Assembly: GCA_004154925.1 (NCBI GenBank)
Contig: QJNS01000334.1
Coordinates: forward strand, 1 to 64,000
Length of the DNA: 64,000 nucleotides
Direction: 5' to 3'
Source: Monosporascus cannonballus
Taxonomy: Eukaryota; Ascomycota; Sordariomycetes; Xylariales
The notes beneath the pieces are model-generated. The model was not told where the DNA came from. It saw only the letters and a list, made by a program, of their open reading frames with translations, and did no database searches. Position numbers and translations under genes: made by a program. Below, in pieces: positions 60,649-64,000 of the stretch (its first letter is position 1; each line of letters opens with the position of its first letter).

Positions 60649-62530
60649 TTCCACTTCTAGCTTAGTTTGTTGAGGAATTTTGCGGAATGTTGTTATTTGT
60701 AATAGTTGACTGCCTGGGCGATAAGCCCATGACTAAGATCACGAGACCCTTCAGACCCGCAACAAATCCACAATAAACATGCAGCTTTTCAGTTTCTCTA
60801 CCGCGTTTACGGTAGACTGGAATGGGCTAGCGTATTATTTTTGTATTATTGTGTAAGGTTCTTCAGTGCCTTATTGTAGTTTACAAGGCGTGCAAAGGGA
60901 GTGCACCAGGGTTTTGATCTTGCTTCTCTTTTTCCTACTAGGAGCCGACTCCTCAAATAGGAAACTAGCTACCACGGCAGCGTACAGCCCATGTTTCTAG
61001 GTTCGATGAGTCCAAGTGGTATACACGCATTAATCCGTCTCCAAGGCGCCTGCGGTGCAGCTGTGGCTAGAGCTTTGCAAAGTCCTGTAGCTTTAGGTAC
61101 TCGCAAGGCGGACGTACAAAGAAGCAACAAAGCTTTCAAAATGAGGGTTAATAATGAACTGAGATTTTGTAATTTCGTGTGATACGTTTTTATATCGGCT
61201 TGAAGGCGAAAGGGCGCTAGTCGCAACATTTTTTAGCGGGTCAATTCGCCGAGAACAGCACTTAAGCCCATTAAAACTTTATTAAGTTGCGCTACTTCAC
61301 AGACACGCGGGTGCGAAAGTATTTTAAATATGAACGTTAACGAGATTCCTGTTTTTTCCTTTCGTTTAATACTACGTTTTTTTGCTAGTTTTCAGTACGA
61401 AATCAGATCAAAATAGAGCGGAAACGAAAAGTTGCAGATGTTGAAATAAAATTATAAATTCCTACTATAGAGCTACACCTTAATACGTAGACAAAAACTT
61501 TATTAATAAAGCCATTTTTCGCCTTAACGCGCTATTTAATCTGTTAATTAAAATTTATTTTGATTTAATAATTTTGGACAAATACGAAATAAAGAAAAGC
61601 CGTTATTATTTACCTTATTAAAATTATATCGTATTTATATATAATGTTATTTAATAAAATAAAAAATATAATAATTAAATCATTATAGACACGAATAAAA
61701 AAGGTTCCGTTTCTATAATTACGGAAAATATATTGCCTAGATTTCATATTATATATTTATATATATATATATTAATTTAGATATATAATTATATGAAAAC
61801 ATCGGTCGGTATATTTCAATTTACTTCCAATTTTTATTTAGTATTACGTGATTATTAACTTTTTTCGCAATTAATAATAGGTTATTTAACAACAGTTTCG
61901 AATTTAAAATTATCAACGTTAATTTAAGTTATTTTTGAAACGTTATAATAAATAGACCAAATAAACAAAAAGAAAAATAATTAAGGTTTACGTTATAAAG
62001 CATAATATTAATATAAATAAATTGTTATTTAAAAACCTAACTTTTAACCTTTTACAAATAGAAATTTTAAATATTAATAAGAAAAATAATACTTTGTTTA
62101 ATTTCGTTTAAGTTGTTAGTATTTATTTCGGAAATAACAATAAAAATACTTATAAGTTTTCGTTGTATATATTTTTGAATATTTTTAATATATTTATTCT
62201 TGTACTTACGTAAAAATAATTAAGTAATAATAAATATAATTTCAAAACAGGTCAAATAATGATATAATAATTTAATTTCAAAAATATTAATACCATTATT
62301 ATATTTTTTAATTAAAATGTCAAATTTTTAATAACTTATAATAAAATAAACTAAATTACTTAGGTTGATGATTTTATCGCTTCATTTCTTAATATTAAGT
62401 AAACCGTGACAAAACAGATCTTATTAAGTTGAAAAAAGCTCAAAATAAGAAATTAATATAAAATTACTACTTATAGTTTCGTAAAATAAAACCGAAAATC
62501 CAATTATAGTATTTAGAATTACTTATAAAT
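60649..62530. other. Normal-composition island, then AT-rich sequence
   Basis: From the tRNA to about 61330 composition is close to that of the gene-bearing regions; frames such as 60991-61182 (63 codons) show no domain. From about 61330 to 62530 the sequence is AT-rich with nothing identifiable. Confidence 0.5.
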
Positions 62531-62969
62531 TGTTACGTCCAAGAAGGGGACTCCACTAGACCCGGAAAGAGACCAGGTGAGCTGACCTGTTTTGATCTCC
62601 ACTTCCTGGACTTCGGAAAAACCTCGGATCTACGCGTGTCTCTGTTGATCTCCAGAGACACCTGGAGACCTCCAGAGACCACGAGAGGGAGGTCTCTCGT
62701 GAACTCCAGAGACCAAAGGAGACAAGGGAGGATATATAATAAGGTAATCTCTCATGTAAATAGCACCTACTTAGTTTCGCTCCTTAGCTATCAATCTAAG
62801 CTCTTAACCAAGAGGCAACTGCACCGTTCTCTAATTGAGGGAAGAGTTTTTAAATCTCTTTAACGAACAGACCACTGAATCATTCTTCGCCTTATTGTTA
62901 CCTGCAAATCAAGAACCCTTTTCGGATACTGCTCATACCTCCAGGTGGATGTATGACAGGTTCGTTACA
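62531..62969 (+). mobile_element. Un-RIPed solo LTR (different family)
   Basis: 439 bases starting TGTTACGTCCAAGAAGG and ending CAGGTTCGTTACA, flanked by identical TAAAT at 62526-62530 and 62970-62974. A TATA-like GATATATAATAAGG near 62730 suggests plus orientation. It has three CTCCAGAGAC words and an eight-base-pair hairpin at 62680-62701 (CACGAGAG / CTCTCGTG). Composition is balanced, unlike its surroundings, so it arrived after the main RIP damage or as a single copy RIP could not see. The 75-codon frame inside is probably not a gene. Confidence 0.85.
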
Positions 62970-64000
62970 TAAATATATCTTTAATATGAACGGCGTTAAC
63001 TACAGAAAGCAATGAAAATTTAAATTTTAATAACATTGCAAATTTCGACATAGTATAATGTAATTCTTTGTATATAAATTTTATTTTACGTTATTATTTA
63101 TAATTTCTTTTTATTACAAAAACAAAGTAATTTTTTATGGAAATTATATTAGAACTGAATTATATTTTGCAAAATATTAATTAATAAAAATATTCGATAT
63201 TTGGCGTTAGTATTTAACAAAGATTAAAAAATGTAAAGAAATTTCTATTATATTAGCAATATAAAAAGCATTATTAATTAATATAGAAAAGTTTTAAAAA
63301 TAAGCCTTTTAAAATATTAAGCTTATTTTAGATATTTTTATTTTAGTAGGCGGTAAGTAAGGCTTTAAAATATTAATAATAATATTACCAATAAAGAGTT
63401 AACTCGATATATAATTTTCTGTTGTTAGAAATGCGGTATTATATCTTGTAAAAACACCCGACACTGGTATTTGTTATATTACAGAATAGGTGTAGCTAAA
63501 TGTAACATTTTCTTTTGAAATTAATCAAGTTGTTGAGCGAATAAAAAAATATCACCGAGAAGCTGGTGAAGAGTTATTACAACTAGGACCCTGTTGTCTT
63601 CAAGCGGATAAATTTGAAAACCTTTTTTTAAACGTCTACTTGTATAATATTAATAACATATATTAATTTTCTATTAAAATATATATAAATAAATTTAACT
63701 TAGAAATTTTTATAATTGTACATAATTTGTTAATTTAGTTGAATTAATAAACTTTTTTACAGTAGCTAAAGTGTAATTTTTATATATTTTTAAAATTAAA
63801 ACATTAATACAATTAAAATATAATGCTTATATTTTATATTATTAAAAACGTTCTGTATTGAACGTTATTATTTTGAAATTGCTGTTTAACACTTTATAAA
63901 TAATCATTGAAATAAATATAAAGATATAACTATAAAGCGTGTTAAACATTAAAAATAAAACCTTTTAAAGCTGTAAAATAATCGCGATAATATATATAGT
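62970..64000. other. AT-rich sequence to window end
   Basis: RIP-type sequence. A patch at about 63430-63640 is less AT-rich but shows no recognisable coding region or repeat. Confidence 0.5.

Noticed and set aside
62636..62863. 75-codon frame in the young solo LTR
   Set aside because: Built from the repeated CCAGAGAC words of the LTR and crosses the TATA-like box.

Overview
The window looks like nuclear DNA from a filamentous ascomycete, most likely a Sordariomycete. Genes carry short GT-AG introns with CTAAC/CTGAC-type branch points. They have the size and domain build of mould proteins, and gene-bearing DNA alternates sharply with extremely AT-rich blocks full of degraded transposons, the usual outcome of repeat-induced point mutation (RIP). 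I could not name the species. There is a 10-base assembly gap at 31581-31590.

Layout. (1) 1-6115, ordinary composition: a PPIL4-type cyclophilin with an RRM (minus) and a small unrecognised protein (minus). (2) 6115-12240, AT-rich block: no genes. It holds a decayed Fot1/pogo-like DNA transposon, a fold-back inverted repeat, an LTR fragment and a scattered inverted terminal repeat family. (3) 12240-42600, gene-bearing: NmrA-like oxidoreductase (+), RNA polymerase I subunit RPA43 (+), MFS sugar-type transporter (+), Asp/Glu/hydantoin racemase-like enzyme (-), actin-related protein 2 (+), Mediator kinase CDK8/SSN3 (+), ARF6-type GTPase (-), GNAT acetyltransferase (-), SAGA subunit SGF29 (-) and mannose-6-phosphate isomerase (+). 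A SINE-like tRNA-headed element lies near 35235-35575. (4) 42600-64000, AT-rich block: two nearly full-length Ty3/gypsy chromodomain retrotransposons of one family in the same orientation, each with paired LTRs and target-site duplications; a solo LTR of the same family in the opposite orientation; an intron-containing tRNA-Ser(AGA) in a small island of normal composition; and a solo LTR of another family that has not been RIPed.

The protein genes are mostly single-copy housekeeping genes: splicing-associated PPIase, Pol I, SAGA, Mediator kinase, Arp2/3 actin nucleation, ARF trafficking and GDP-mannose supply. They do not form a pathway cluster, and I see no secondary-metabolite or defence cluster. 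The most informative part of the window is transposon history: nested insertions with target duplications still readable, a gradient of RIP damage across one element, and a younger unmutated LTR beside old ones.
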